A stretch of 56,528 bases of DNA, taken from assembly GCA_019689975.1 (NCBI GenBank), contig JADGGK010000013.1, positions 1 through 56,528 of the forward strand. The letters are read 5' to 3'. This DNA comes from Pseudolabrys sp. GTDB lineage: Bacteria; Pseudomonadota; Alphaproteobacteria; Rhizobiales; Xanthobacteraceae. The notes below the pieces were generated by a model. That model ran no database searches, was not told where the DNA came from, and saw only the letters and a program-made list of their open reading frames with translations. Of the stretch, positions 30,560 through 39,237 are shown piece by piece. Within the stretch, counting starts at the first letter, position 1, and each line of letters begins with the position of its first letter. The position numbers were made by a program, and so were the translations under genes.

Positions 30560-31315
30560 ATGAGCACCGCCGCCACGCTTTCACACAGCGCGATGTCGGA
30601 CGCCGAATGGGAGGCGCGCGTCGACCTCGCCGCCGTCTATCGCCTCGTTGCGTATTACGGCTGGGACGACGTGATCTACAATCACGCCTCCATGCGCGTG
30701 CCGGGCGAGCCGCGCCATTTTCTGATGAAACGGCATGAGCTTCTTTACACCGAAGTGACCGCGTCGAATCTCGTCAAGGTCTGCATGGACGAGGATCTGG
30801 ACGAGCGAGCGGGCGTCAACCGGCCGGGCTTCACCTTGCATGGCGGCGTGCTCGCGGCGCGACCCGACGTCAACTGCGCGCTGCACGTGCACACCGCAAC
30901 CGGCATGGCGATCGCCGGTCTGAAGCACGGTTTGCGCATGGTCTCGCAGCAGGCGATCCGCTTCTACCAGCGCCTCGGTTATCACGCCTATGAGGGGTTG
31001 ACCGAGGATTTTGCCGAACGAGAGCGGATCAACCGCGATCTCGGGCAGAACCGGGCGATGATCATGCGCAATCACGGCCTGCTGACCGTCGGCAGGACCG
31101 CACGCGAAGCCTTCGTGTTGATGCAGCACCTCATCGAGGCGGCGGAAATTCAGCTCCGGATGGAGGCGACCGGCGCCGAGCTGGTCGAGATCCCGCCGGA
31201 GATCTGCGCCAAGACCGCCCGGCAGTACGAGGCCCACGACGCGGGGCGGGGCAGCGCCGATTGGGCCGCCTATCTGCGCATGCTCGACAAAGTGGACCGC
31301 AGCTACAGAAACTGA
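30560..31315 (+). CDS. Class II aldolase/adducin family protein
   Basis: The 251-residue protein resembles L-fuculose-phosphate aldolase and adducin-head proteins. Metal-binding His109 and His111 (ALHVHTATG) and His172 (MRNHGLL) are present, as is YNHASMRVPG near residue 40. It could be a zinc-dependent aldolase, decarboxylase or epimerase acting on a hydroxylated acid. The ATG at 30560 follows gggagga at 30544-30550; an ATG at 30553 is in another frame. It is the only plus-strand gene among minus-strand TRAP and acyl-CoA genes and is divergent from the TRAP binding protein. Confidence 0.85.
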   Translation: MSTAATLSHSAMSDAEWEARVDLAAVYRLVAYYGWDDVIYNHASMRVPGEPRHFLMKRHELLYTEVTASNLVKVCMDEDLDERAGVNRPGFTLHGGVLAARPDVNCALHVHTATGMAIAGLKHGLRMVSQQAIRFYQRLGYHAYEGLTEDFAERERINRDLGQNRAMIMRNHGLLTVGRTAREAFVLMQHLIEAAEIQLRMEATGAELVEIPPEICAKTARQYEAHDAGRGSADWAAYLRMLDKVDRSYRN

Positions 31316-31408
31316 ACCGGGGGGTCGCCGCTCGTCATTGGACCCGGATTTTGCGCGGCATCGGTGCCCTCCCGGCGCACGGGGTTCGCCGCGTGCGGGG
31401 CGCCTCGT

Positions 31409-32632
31409 TCAACGCGCATTCCTGCGCCCCTCGCCCGGACCCCATTGCCAGAAATCGCGACCTTCCTCGCGCATGAAGCGGGCGAGCACCATCATGTGCA
31501 CTTCGGTCGCGCCGTCGACGAGGCGCGCCGCGCGCGCAGCGCGGTAGATCCATTCGGCGATCGTGTCGCGCGAATAGCCGCGCGCGCCCTGCAGCTGGAT
31601 CGCGACGTCGGCCGCCTTGTGCAGCGTGTCGGCGACGTGCACTTTGGCCATCGACACTTCCTTGCGCGCACGCCCCCCCTGATCGAGCAGCCAGGCCGCG
31701 TGCATCGTCAGCAGCCGCCCGATCTGGATCTGATGCGCGACCTCGCCGAGCTTGATCTGCACGCTTTCGCGGTCGCCCAGCCGGACGCCGAAGCCTTCGC
31801 GCTCGGCCACATAGGCCTGGGCGATCTCCACGCAGCGCTTCGCCCAGCCGAGCCAGCGCATGCAATGCGTCAGCCGCGCCGGCCCGAGCCGTATTTGCGT
31901 GATCCGCAGCCCGTCGCCCTCCTCGAGCAGCACGTTTTCGCGCGGGATTTCCAGACCGTCGAATTCGAGTTCGCAATGTCCGCCATGCTCCTCCGGTCCC
32001 ATGATCGGGATGCGGCGCACGATGCGCCAGCCCGGCTGATCCTTGTGGAAGAGAAAAGCGGTCAGGCCGCGCCGCGTGTCATCGGAGGTGCGCGCGATCA
32101 GGATGAAATGCGCGGCGCCCTGCGCGCCGGTGGCGAACCACTTGCGCCCTCTGACGATGTAGCGATCGCCCTTCCGTTCGGCCCGCGTGCGGATCATCGA
32201 CGGGTCCGAACCGCCGCCCGGCGCCGGTTCGGTCATGGTAAAACTCGATCGCACCCTGCCCTCCACGATCGGCCTGAGCCATCGCTCCTTCTGTTCCGGG
32301 GTGGCGACGAGCTTGAGCAGGTTCATGTTGCCGTCGTCGGGCGCCATGCAGTTGATGGCAAGCGGGCCGAAGATCGAGCGCGCGGCCTCTTCGTAGATCG
32401 CCGCCCAGGCGACGACGGGCAAATCCATGCCGCCGTATTCTTTCGGCGACTGCGGTGCCCAGAGGCCGGCCTGCCTTGCCTTTTCGCGCACCGGCTTGAG
32501 GCGATCTTCGGGGATGTTCTCGTACTCGGAAAAATTCGCCGGATCGCTTTCGAGCGGCAGCACCTCCTTTTCGATGAAGGCGCGCACGCGCAACCGGAGA
32601 TCCTCGATCTCGGGGGGAAGAGAGAAGTCCAT
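31409..32632 (-). CDS. Acyl-CoA dehydrogenase
   Basis: The 407-residue flavoprotein would oxidise an acyl-CoA to the 2,3-enoyl-CoA with electron transfer flavoprotein as acceptor. Family segments include FTMTEPAPGGGSDPSMIRTRAERKGDRYIVRGRKWFATGA (FAD/substrate domain), IRLGPARLTHCMRWLGWAKRCVEIAQAY and the C-terminal ADVAIQLQGARGYSRDTIAEWIYRAARAARLVDGATEVHMMVLAR, where the Glu of GATEVH is at the usual catalytic/FAD position. The ATG at 32632 follows aaaggcgg; a TTG at 32635 is adjacent. It is downstream of the SDR and dctQM genes on the same strand, suggesting a shared catabolic route. Confidence 0.92.
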   Translation of the reverse strand: MDFSLPPEIEDLRLRVRAFIEKEVLPLESDPANFSEYENIPEDRLKPVREKARQAGLWAPQSPKEYGGMDLPVVAWAAIYEEAARSIFGPLAINCMAPDDGNMNLLKLVATPEQKERWLRPIVEGRVRSSFTMTEPAPGGGSDPSMIRTRAERKGDRYIVRGRKWFATGAQGAAHFILIARTSDDTRRGLTAFLFHKDQPGWRIVRRIPIMGPEEHGGHCELEFDGLEIPRENVLLEEGDGLRITQIRLGPARLTHCMRWLGWAKRCVEIAQAYVAEREGFGVRLGDRESVQIKLGEVAHQIQIGRLLTMHAAWLLDQGGRARKEVSMAKVHVADTLHKAADVAIQLQGARGYSRDTIAEWIYRAARAARLVDGATEVHMMVLARFMREEGRDFWQWGPGEGRRNAR

Positions 32633-32774
32633 CAATGCCGCCTTTCTTTAACCCGCTGGGCGAGAATCCGCCGCGGTGCCGCTCGCGCCGCCCGCAAGCG
32701 GCCGTCTCCTGCGCGCGCGAATCGGCCCGGTCGACCTGCGGTCGCCCTCCTCGCCGCCGGAGAAGGATCGCGCA

Positions 32775-33554
32775 CTATCCCCTAATCTGCACCACCTGTC
32801 CGCCGTCGACCACAATGGTAGCACCGGTGATGTAGCTGCCCGCCTCCGACGCGAGCAGCAGCAGCGCGCCGTCGAGGTCGCCTTCATTGCCGAACCGTCC
32901 CATCGGGATGTCGCGCTTGATCGCGGCGCCCTTGTCGCTGGCGAGATAGGCCTCGTTGATCTCGGTGACAAACCAGCCGGGGGCGATCGCGTTCACGCGA
33001 ATTCCTTTGAAGGCGAGCTCGAGCGCGAGCGCCCGCGTCAGCTGGACCACGCCTGCCTTGGAGACGGCGTAGGCGGCCGTGCCTTTGGCAACGGCAAGAC
33101 CGAGGACGGAAGCCACGTTGACGATGGCGCCGCGCGCCTGCGCGGCGAGCATCCGGCGCGCGCCTTCCTGCGCCCAGTGGAAGACCGCGTCGAGATCCAC
33201 GGCCAGGACGCGCCGCCATTCGTCCGGCGGCATCTCCACGGCGCGCGCCGGCGCCTGCGCCACGCCCGCATTGTTGACCAGAATGGTGACCGTGCCGAAG
33301 GCGTTCTCTGCCGCATCGAACGCCCGTGACATCGCTGCGCGATCAGTGACGTCGGCGGCGACGGCCAGCGCCCTGCCGCCCGCCCTCTCGATATCCCGTT
33401 GGAGCGCCTCGAGCCGGTCGACGCGGCGGGCAACCAGGACGACCGCGGCGCCGTTGTCGGCAAGCGCCCGCGCGAACTGCCGACCCAAGCCGCTCGACGC
33501 GCCGGTCACCAGCGCCACGCGTCCCGTCAGATCGAACATCTCCGCCGCCTTCAT
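32775..33554 (-). CDS. SDR family NAD(P)-dependent oxidoreductase
   Basis: The 259-residue protein is a classical short-chain dehydrogenase/reductase: cofactor motif TGASSGLG at 17-24, NNAG at 94-97, catalytic Ser149, Tyr162 and Lys166 (NVASV, AYAVSK), and a C-terminus ending GATIVVDGGQVVQIRG. A 3-hydroxyacyl-CoA or sugar alcohol substrate is likely given the adjacent acyl-CoA dehydrogenase, but this is an inference. Start ATG at 33554 is chosen for its fit to family N-termini; the upstream start at 33572 adds six residues only. Confidence 0.9.
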   Translation of the reverse strand: MKAAEMFDLTGRVALVTGASSGLGRQFARALADNGAAVVLVARRVDRLEALQRDIERAGGRALAVAADVTDRAAMSRAFDAAENAFGTVTILVNNAGVAQAPARAVEMPPDEWRRVLAVDLDAVFHWAQEGARRMLAAQARGAIVNVASVLGLAVAKGTAAYAVSKAGVVQLTRALALELAFKGIRVNAIAPGWFVTEINEAYLASDKGAAIKRDIPMGRFGNEGDLDGALLLLASEAGSYITGATIVVDGGQVVQIRG

Positions 33555-33678
33555 AATGCAGCCCTTATACACAGGCCCGGCAAGGGGATGGAATAGACCG
33601 GCAGGCGCGCGCCCGCTCGATAGCGTCCGCGCCGCCCCGTGCCGTCGCGCCGCGGCCGGACGACGGCCTTGACCGCGC

Positions 33679-35067
33679 TCAGCGATAGAGCGCGTGCGGC
33701 AGCGCGGTCGCGAGCTCCGGCACGAACCACAACACCACCAGCGCCGCGAGCTGGATCAACACGAAGGGCACAATACCGGCGTAGATATGCCTGGTGGTGA
33801 TGCCGGCAGGCGCGACGCCGCGCAGATAGAACAGCGTCGGGCCGAGCGGCGGATGCATGTAGGAGGTCTGCAGGTTGATCGCCATCATGATGCCGAGCCA
33901 TACCGGGTCGATACCCGGCATCTGCAGCAACACCGGTGCGACGATCGGCACGACGACGAAAATGATCTCGAACGCATCCATCACGAAGCCGAGCAGAAAC
34001 ATCGCCAGCATCACGGCGAGCACCGCGCCGTTCGTGCCGCCCGGCAGATCGGCGAGCGCGCGCTCGATCATCGCGTCGCCGCCGAGGGCGCGGAACACCA
34101 GACTGAACATGGTCGCGCCGATGAGGATGAGAAATATCATGCTGACGACCTGGGTGGTCTTCTCGCTGACCGGCCGCAACAGGGGCTCGCGCGGCGCCTT
34201 GCGCAGCGCCAGCAGGACGGCTCCGACGGCCCCGATCGATCCCGCCTCGGTCGGGGTGGCGACGCCGCCGAGGATCGAGCCGAGCACCGCGAGGATGAGC
34301 GCGAGCGGCGCGACCAGCACGGCGGCAAGCCGGCGCGCGAGCGCGAGTCCGCGCGGCGCCTCGGGGTCGGCCGGCAGCGCCGGCGAGGCCTTCGGCCGCG
34401 CCATGGCCACCGCGATCAGGAACGCGAGATAGAGGAACACCAGCATGAAGGCGGGAACCAGCGCCCCCGCAAACAGATCGCTCACGGTGAGCGAACGCGG
34501 CGCGAACACCCCCTTGGCGAGCTGCGCGGCCTGATAGGCATTGCCGAGCTGATCGCCGAGCAGCACCAGCACGGTTGCGGGCGGGAAAATCTGCGCGAGC
34601 GTGGCGGTCGCCGCTACCGTGCCGGCGGCAAGGCGCGGGTCGTAGCCGAAACGCAGCATCGTCGGAAGCATGATGAGCCCCATGGTGACGGCCGTCGCCC
34701 CGACCACGCCCTTGGCCGCCGCAAGCAGGGCGCCTACCAGCACCGCCGAAAATCCGAGCCCGCCGCGCAGCGAACCGAACAGCCGGCCCATGGTCTCGAG
34801 CAGATCCTCGGCGACCCGGGAACGCTCGAGCGTGACGCCCATGAAGATGAACAAGGGAACGGCGAGCAGCACCTCGTTGGTCATGACGCCGAAAATGCGC
34901 TGCGGCAGCGCACCGAGGATGCCGAAATCCATGACGCCGAGCGCGTGACCGAGGAACGCGAAGGCAAACGCCACCCCGGCGAGCGTCAGCGCCACCGGAT
35001 AGCCCGCCATCAGCGCGGCGATCATCGCGACCACCATGAGCACGGCCAGAAGCTCGGCGAGAGACAT
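33679..35067 (-). CDS. dctM: TRAP transporter large permease, DctM subunit
   Basis: The 462-residue membrane protein has about twelve hydrophobic helices. DctM landmarks are [58 protein letters not shown], and [13 protein letters not shown]-like [21 protein letters not shown] near the C-terminus. It imports the substrate using an ion gradient. It overlaps the dctQ stop by one base (TGATG). The insertion around [15 protein letters not shown] is typical of the large-loop subgroup. Confidence 0.93.
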   Translation of the reverse strand: MSLAELLAVLMVVAMIAALMAGYPVALTLAGVAFAFAFLGHALGVMDFGILGALPQRIFGVMTNEVLLAVPLFIFMGVTLERSRVAEDLLETMGRLFGSLRGGLGFSAVLVGALLAAAKGVVGATAVTMGLIMLPTMLRFGYDPRLAAGTVAATATLAQIFPPATVLVLLGDQLGNAYQAAQLAKGVFAPRSLTVSDLFAGALVPAFMLVFLYLAFLIAVAMARPKASPALPADPEAPRGLALARRLAAVLVAPLALILAVLGSILGGVATPTEAGSIGAVGAVLLALRKAPREPLLRPVSEKTTQVVSMIFLILIGATMFSLVFRALGGDAMIERALADLPGGTNGAVLAVMLAMFLLGFVMDAFEIIFVVVPIVAPVLLQMPGIDPVWLGIMMAINLQTSYMHPPLGPTLFYLRGVAPAGITTRHIYAGIVPFVLIQLAALVVLWFVPELATALPHALYR

Positions 35068-35585
35068 CACCGCGCCCTCGCGAGCGCCTGCGCCGCGCGT
35101 ATCGCCTGGGCGATGCCCTGCAGCGCCATCATCGCGGCAAAGACCGGGATGAGTGTCTTGAGCAGGAACACCAAGGGCAGACCGCTCGCTTCCTGCGAAC
35201 GCTCCAGGATCGCCCAGGAGCGGGCGGCGTAGGGAACCGAAATCGCGAGCAGGAGCAGGGCGAAAGGCAGCAGGAGCAGGAGGCTGCCGGCAAGATCGAC
35301 GAGCGCGCGCGTGCGACGGGAGGCGTGCGCATAGAACACATCGACCCGCACGTGGCCGCCGACCGCCAGAGTCCAGGCCGCCGCCAGCATGACGAGCGCA
35401 GCGTTGGCATAGATCACCGTCTCCGACAGCCAGATCGAACCGAGGCCGAGCCCGTAGCGGGCGACGACAAGCGCAAATTCGAGCACGACGACGGCGAAAG
35501 CAAGCCACGCCGCGCCGCGTCCGACGGCGGTGGCGAAGGTCTCGATACGGTCGGCGATCCTGGTCACTGCCGCGCTCCGCTGCAC
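35067..35585 (-). CDS. dctQ: TRAP transporter small permease, DctQ subunit
   Basis: The 172-residue protein has four hydrophobic helices with the DctQ layout ([60 protein letters not shown]). It partners DctM in the ion-driven importer. The first codon is a GTG at 35585; an alternative GTG at 35567, seven bases after ggag, is equally likely and would give 166 residues. It heads the minus-strand group dctQ-dctM-SDR-acyl-CoA dehydrogenase and is divergent from the nitrile hydratase operon. Confidence 0.88.
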   Translation of the reverse strand: MQRSAAVTRIADRIETFATAVGRGAAWLAFAVVVLEFALVVARYGLGLGSIWLSETVIYANAALVMLAAAWTLAVGGHVRVDVFYAHASRRTRALVDLAGSLLLLLPFALLLLAISVPYAARSWAILERSQEASGLPLVFLLKTLIPVFAAMMALQGIAQAIRAAQALARAR

Positions 35586-35724
35586 GGCGATGATGGCACA
35601 AAGTGCCGCAAGGCGCTAAAGCCCGATCACGTCACGGCGGTCGACCGCGACGGCGAAAAAACCGCCGCGGCGCGAGGCGAGGCCGCGCGCGCCGGTTCCG
35701 CCCGGCGCCGGACGGAAAGCGGGA

Positions 35725-35753
35725 TTGACCGGAGCCGACCTCTTGCGTCTAAA
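35725..35753 (+). promoter_or_regulatory. Promoter of the nitrile hydratase operon, apparently leaderless
   Basis: TTGACC (35725-35730) and TCTAAA (35748-35753) are separated by exactly 17 bases. The nthA ATG is at 35763, only 9 bases after the -10 element, and no Shine-Dalgarno sequence precedes it. Transcription would start at or just before the ATG, giving a leaderless mRNA. Confidence 0.5.
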
Positions 35754-35762
35754 CTCGTGCCC

Positions 35763-36395
35763 ATGCACGACCACCGCCACGATCATTCCGGCCACGACCA
35801 TTCCGAGCTGAGCGACATGCAACTGCGGGTGCGCGCGCTCGAGACCGTGCTCACCGAAAAAGGCTATGTCGATCCCGCCGCGCTCGACCTGCTGATCGAG
35901 ACCTATGAGACCAAGATCGGACCGCGCAACGGCGCGCGCGTGGTCGCCCGCGCCTGGGTCGATGCGGATTATCGCGCGCGCCTGTTCAAGGACGCCACGC
36001 CGGCGATCGCCGAACTCGGCTATGCCGGGCGGCAGGGCGAGCACATCGTCGCGCTCGAGAACACGCCCGAGGTCCATAACATGGTCGTGTGCACCTTGTG
36101 TTCCTGCTACCCGTGGCCGGTGCTCGGCCTGCCGCCGGTCTGGTACAAGTCCGCACCCTATCGTTCCCGCGCCGTCGCTGATCCGCGCGGCGTACTCGCC
36201 GAGTTCGGCGTGACGCTGCCGCCCGAGACCGAGATCCGCGTCTGGGATTCCACATCCGAAATCCGCTACCTCGTCGTGCCGATGCGGCCGGCGGGCACCG
36301 AGGGCTGGAGCGAGGAGAAGCTCGCCGAACTCGTGACGCGCGATTCCATGATCGGCACCGGGCTGCCGAAATCACCGGCGGACTTGGCAAAATGA
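35763..36395 (+). CDS. nthA: Nitrile hydratase alpha subunit, cobalt type
   Basis: The 210-residue subunit binds the catalytic metal that hydrates nitriles to amides. The metal claw VCTLCSCY lies at 109-116 with Cys110, Cys113 and Cys115. Thr in VCTLC marks the Co(III) type, whereas the iron type has VCSLC. In mature enzymes two of these cysteines are oxidised. The N-terminus is His-rich ([15 protein letters not shown]), as in several cobalt nitrile hydratases. nthB begins in an ATGA overlap. The long upstream in-frame extension has no family similarity and is not used. Confidence 0.95.
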   Translation: MHDHRHDHSGHDHSELSDMQLRVRALETVLTEKGYVDPAALDLLIETYETKIGPRNGARVVARAWVDADYRARLFKDATPAIAELGYAGRQGEHIVALENTPEVHNMVVCTLCSCYPWPVLGLPPVWYKSAPYRSRAVADPRGVLAEFGVTLPPETEIRVWDSTSEIRYLVVPMRPAGTEGWSEEKLAELVTRDSMIGTGLPKSPADLAK

Positions 36396-37051
36396 ACGGA
36401 GCCCATGATCTCGGCGGCATGCATGGCTTCGGCCGGGTCGAGCCGGAGCCGGACGAGCCGGTCTTCCATGCCGACTGGGAAAAACGCGCCTTCGCGCTCA
36501 CGCTGGCGATGGCGCTGCCCGGACAATGGAACATCGACATGTCGCGGTTCGCGCGCGAGAACCGCCCGCCCGGCGAATATCTGTCGATGAGCTACTACCA
36601 GATCTGGTTCGCGGCGCTTGAGCGGATGCTCAAGGAGCGCGGCCTCGTCAGCGACGAGGAAATCGCGGCCGGCCATTCGCTATATCCGCCGAAACCCGTC
36701 GCCCGCATCCTGTCGCCAGCGGATGTCGCCAAGGTGCTCTATCGCGGCGGGCCGACCGAACGCGAACCCCGCACCACGCCCGCCTTCAAGCCCGGCGATC
36801 GGGTCCGCGCCAAGGTGATGAACCCGCCGACGCACACGCGACTGCCGCGCTATGCGCGTGGCCGCGTCGGCATCGTCGCACGCGTGATCGGCTTCCACGT
36901 GTTTCCCGACAGCAACGCGATCGGCGCCGGAGAAGATCCGCAATGGCTCTATGCCGTGCGCTTCGACGGCCGCGAATTATGGGGACCGCAGGGCGATCCG
37001 CGCTCGAGCGTATCGATCGATGCCTGGGAGCCGTATCTGGAGCCGGCATGA
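36392..37051 (+). CDS. nthB: Nitrile hydratase beta subunit
   Basis: The 219-residue subunit forms the active-site pocket with NthA. It starts with the typical [40 protein letters not shown] and ends with the SH3-like barrel ([29 protein letters not shown] to [13 protein letters not shown]). Arginines that contact the modified cysteines of alpha are expected in the RYARGR segment. It is translationally coupled to nthA (ATGA) and to the accessory gene downstream (ATGA). Confidence 0.95.
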   Translation: MNGAHDLGGMHGFGRVEPEPDEPVFHADWEKRAFALTLAMALPGQWNIDMSRFARENRPPGEYLSMSYYQIWFAALERMLKERGLVSDEEIAAGHSLYPPKPVARILSPADVAKVLYRGGPTEREPRTTPAFKPGDRVRAKVMNPPTHTRLPRYARGRVGIVARVIGFHVFPDSNAIGAGEDPQWLYAVRFDGRELWGPQGDPRSSVSIDAWEPYLEPA

Positions 37052-37434
37052 TTGACCCTGCCGCCGCGCGCCGCGCCACGCAGGCGTTGCCGGGCATTCC
37101 CCGCGACGCCGAGGGACCGGTGTTCCGCGAGCCGTGGGAGGCGCAGGCCTTCGCGATAACGCTCGCTTTGCACGAACAGGGCCTGTTCACCTGGAACGAG
37201 TGGGCGGCAACCCTCGGCGCCGAGATCAGCCGCGCGCAGGCCATGGGCGATCCGGACACCGGCGAGACCTATTATCGTCACTGGCTCAATGCGCTGGAAA
37301 AGCTGGTGGCCGAGAAAGGTCTGGCTACGGCGGGAGCGCTTGCCCGCTGCCGCGAGGCCTGGCGGCGCGCCTGCGAGCGCACGCCGCACGGCCAGCCGAT
37401 CACGCTGCGGCCGGAAGACTTCGCCGGGGCGTGA
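37048..37434 (+). CDS. Nitrile hydratase accessory protein (activator/cobalt chaperone)
   Basis: The 128-residue protein is similar to the N-terminal half of beta subunits (FREPWEAQAFAITLALHEQGLFTWNEWAATLGAEIS, GETYYRHWLNALEKLVAEKG). Such proteins escort alpha and insert cobalt by self-subunit swapping before the mature alpha-beta complex forms. The ATG at 37048 overlaps the nthB stop. The order alpha-beta-activator is standard for cobalt nitrile hydratases. Confidence 0.9.
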   Translation: MIDPAAARRATQALPGIPRDAEGPVFREPWEAQAFAITLALHEQGLFTWNEWAATLGAEISRAQAMGDPDTGETYYRHWLNALEKLVAEKGLATAGALARCREAWRRACERTPHGQPITLRPEDFAGA

Positions 37435-37447
37435 TCCGTTCTCGCCG

Positions 37448-37492
37448 AGGCGCGCTAGCCCATAGCCGCCTGCGCGCGCCTGCCAATCAGGC
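37448..37492. terminator. Hairpins between convergent genes
   Basis: aggcgcgc (37448-37455) pairs with gcgcgcct (37474-37481), and an overlapping smaller hairpin pairs gcctg (37478-37482) with caggc (37488-37492). They lie in the 59-base gap between the accessory protein stop and the NicO stop and may terminate in both directions. No T-run is present. Confidence 0.35.
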
Positions 37493-37493
37493 C

Positions 37494-38519
37494 TTAGAAC
37501 AGCCCCATGCGCTCGCTCGCCATGTAACCGGTCAGCAGGGCGAGGCCGAACAGAACGATGGCGAACGCGGCGGCGATTTCCAGGCCGTGCAGGAGCAGCG
37601 TCCCGGCGCCCGGTCTGCGGCCTGCCAACCGTGCGGCGAAGCCGCGTGCGCCGACCGCAAGGACGGCGACCGCCGCGACCGTCATCGCCGCGCCGATCCC
37701 CATCACGAAGGTCGAGGCGACGCCAATGAGGAACAATCCTTGCGCCAGGGAAAAGACCAGCACGATGATCGCGCCCGAGCAGGGGCGCAGTCCGACGGCG
37801 GCGACCGCGGCAAGGCCCCGCTTCAACCAATGACGGCCGGCGAGCGCGCGCGGCTCGGGCGCATGCACGTGGCCGCAGGCCGAGGCCTCGTCCTCCTCAT
37901 GCGGATGGGCATGATCGCCGTGCCGCTCGCGACGATGACCGGCTGGATCGCCGCGGCCGCCGCGCGCAAGCCTCGCGTCGCGCACCAGGCGCAGCATGGC
38001 GCGGCCCTTGACCCAGACGAGGCGCAAGCCGATCAGCACGATCAGCGCATAGCTTGCGATCTCGACGACGCGCACGGTTTTTCCCATCGCTCGCGCCGTG
38101 GCGCCGATGAGCGCGGCGGCGATGCCGACGATCGCAATCGCCGTCAGCGACTGCAGCACGGCGGCGGCAAAAGAAAGTACCAGGCCGCGCCGCCAGGTCT
38201 CGTTATTGGCGACCAGGTAGGACGAGATCACGGCCTTGCCATGGCCCGGACCGGCGGCATGGAAGACGCCGTAAACAAAGGAAATGCCGAGCAGGGCATA
38301 ACCGGCGCTCCCGTCGGCTTTCGCGGCGCGGATGAGGTCGGACAGCATGCGGTAGAATTGCGCCTGCTCGGCCAGGATCCAGCCGGCCGGGCCGCCGGGT
38401 GGAAACGGTGCCGCGTGCGTCAGTCCGAACGGCTGAGCCGCGGCATGATCGACGGCCGCCAGGACAAGCGCGATGAGCGCGAGCGCCGCAGTCGATCGGA
38501 CGGCGCGACCTAGGGGCAT
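37494..38519 (-). CDS. NicO/RcnA-like nickel/cobalt transporter
   Basis: The 341-residue membrane protein has a signal-like first helix, then six or more helices with the NicO motifs: YGVFHAAGPGHGKAVISSYLVAN and VGLRPCSGAIIVLVFSLAQGLF. A cytoplasmic loop is rich in His and acidic residues (HRRERHGDHAHPHEEDEASACGHVHAPEP), likely for metal binding. Family members export or import Ni/Co. Adjacent cobalt nitrile hydratase suggests cobalt; direction of transport cannot be told. It overlaps the DUF1007 gene by 10 bases. Confidence 0.9.
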   Translation of the reverse strand: MPLGRAVRSTAALALIALVLAAVDHAAAQPFGLTHAAPFPPGGPAGWILAEQAQFYRMLSDLIRAAKADGSAGYALLGISFVYGVFHAAGPGHGKAVISSYLVANNETWRRGLVLSFAAAVLQSLTAIAIVGIAAALIGATARAMGKTVRVVEIASYALIVLIGLRLVWVKGRAMLRLVRDARLARGGRGDPAGHRRERHGDHAHPHEEDEASACGHVHAPEPRALAGRHWLKRGLAAVAAVGLRPCSGAIIVLVFSLAQGLFLIGVASTFVMGIGAAMTVAAVAVLAVGARGFAARLAGRRPGAGTLLLHGLEIAAAFAIVLFGLALLTGYMASERMGLF

Positions 38520-39148
38520 GAGACCAGGATCTTGTTTGCGAATTGTTCGCCCCAGTTCTGTGCCGCCGTGAGCGCGTTGAAGAACTGCTCTCCCAGCCGC
38601 TGCGACTGCGCGTAGGTGATCTGCTGCGGCAGCACCACATCGAGCTTGCAGCCTGCCGGTGCGCCCGCGAGCGCTACCGGTTTATCCTTCGCAAACTCGA
38701 AGTCGACGAAAATCGTCGGATCGTAGATCTCGACCTTGAGTTGCTTCGCCTTCACCGGCGTCCTGAGCGGCAGCGTGAAGTGCAGCGTGAGAACCGCATC
38801 CTTGTAGTCGAGCCAGTAATCCGGCCGCGGTTCGTCGAACGGCACTTTCCTGCCGTCGGCCGTCGCATAGGTGAAGTAATCATAATCCTTGAGCGAGTCG
38901 ACGTTGGTTTTGGCGAGCGGGGCGAGCTCCTCGCGCGAGAACTTGCCCTTCTCCCGACTCTCGATGCCCTGGACGGCGAAAGCCGAGAACATGTCGTCGA
39001 AAGTCCAGTGATGCCGAATACCGGTGACGCTGCCGTCGGGCGCATAGACGAGCTCGCTGCGCATCGTCACCCAGACGTGAGGGTGCGCGCCGGCAGGAGC
39101 CGCCGAAACGGCGGCAAGACAGATGCCGAGGAGAAGGCGCGGCCTCAT
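38510..39148 (-). CDS. DUF1007 family periplasmic protein
   Basis: The 212-residue protein has a signal peptide (LLLGICLAAVSAAPAGA) followed by the conserved mature start HPHVWVTMRSELVYAPDGSVTGIRHHWTFDDMFSAF, with histidines that could bind metal, and YDPTIFVDFEFAKDKPV. DUF1007 genes regularly precede NicO transporters and are thought to be periplasmic partners in Ni/Co handling. The ATG at 39148 is chosen for the signal peptide; the long upstream in-frame extension belongs to no protein. Confidence 0.9.
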   Translation of the reverse strand: MRPRLLLGICLAAVSAAPAGAHPHVWVTMRSELVYAPDGSVTGIRHHWTFDDMFSAFAVQGIESREKGKFSREELAPLAKTNVDSLKDYDYFTYATADGRKVPFDEPRPDYWLDYKDAVLTLHFTLPLRTPVKAKQLKVEIYDPTIFVDFEFAKDKPVALAGAPAGCKLDVVLPQQITYAQSQRLGEQFFNALTAAQNWGEQFANKILVSCP

Positions 39149-39237
39149 GCGCCGGCACGATAGCGCCGACTGCGGCGCAAAATGGGCGTCGCGCTCTTGC
39201 CCGTTCCCGATGGTGGGCAGGCCCGCAGGCACGGGCG

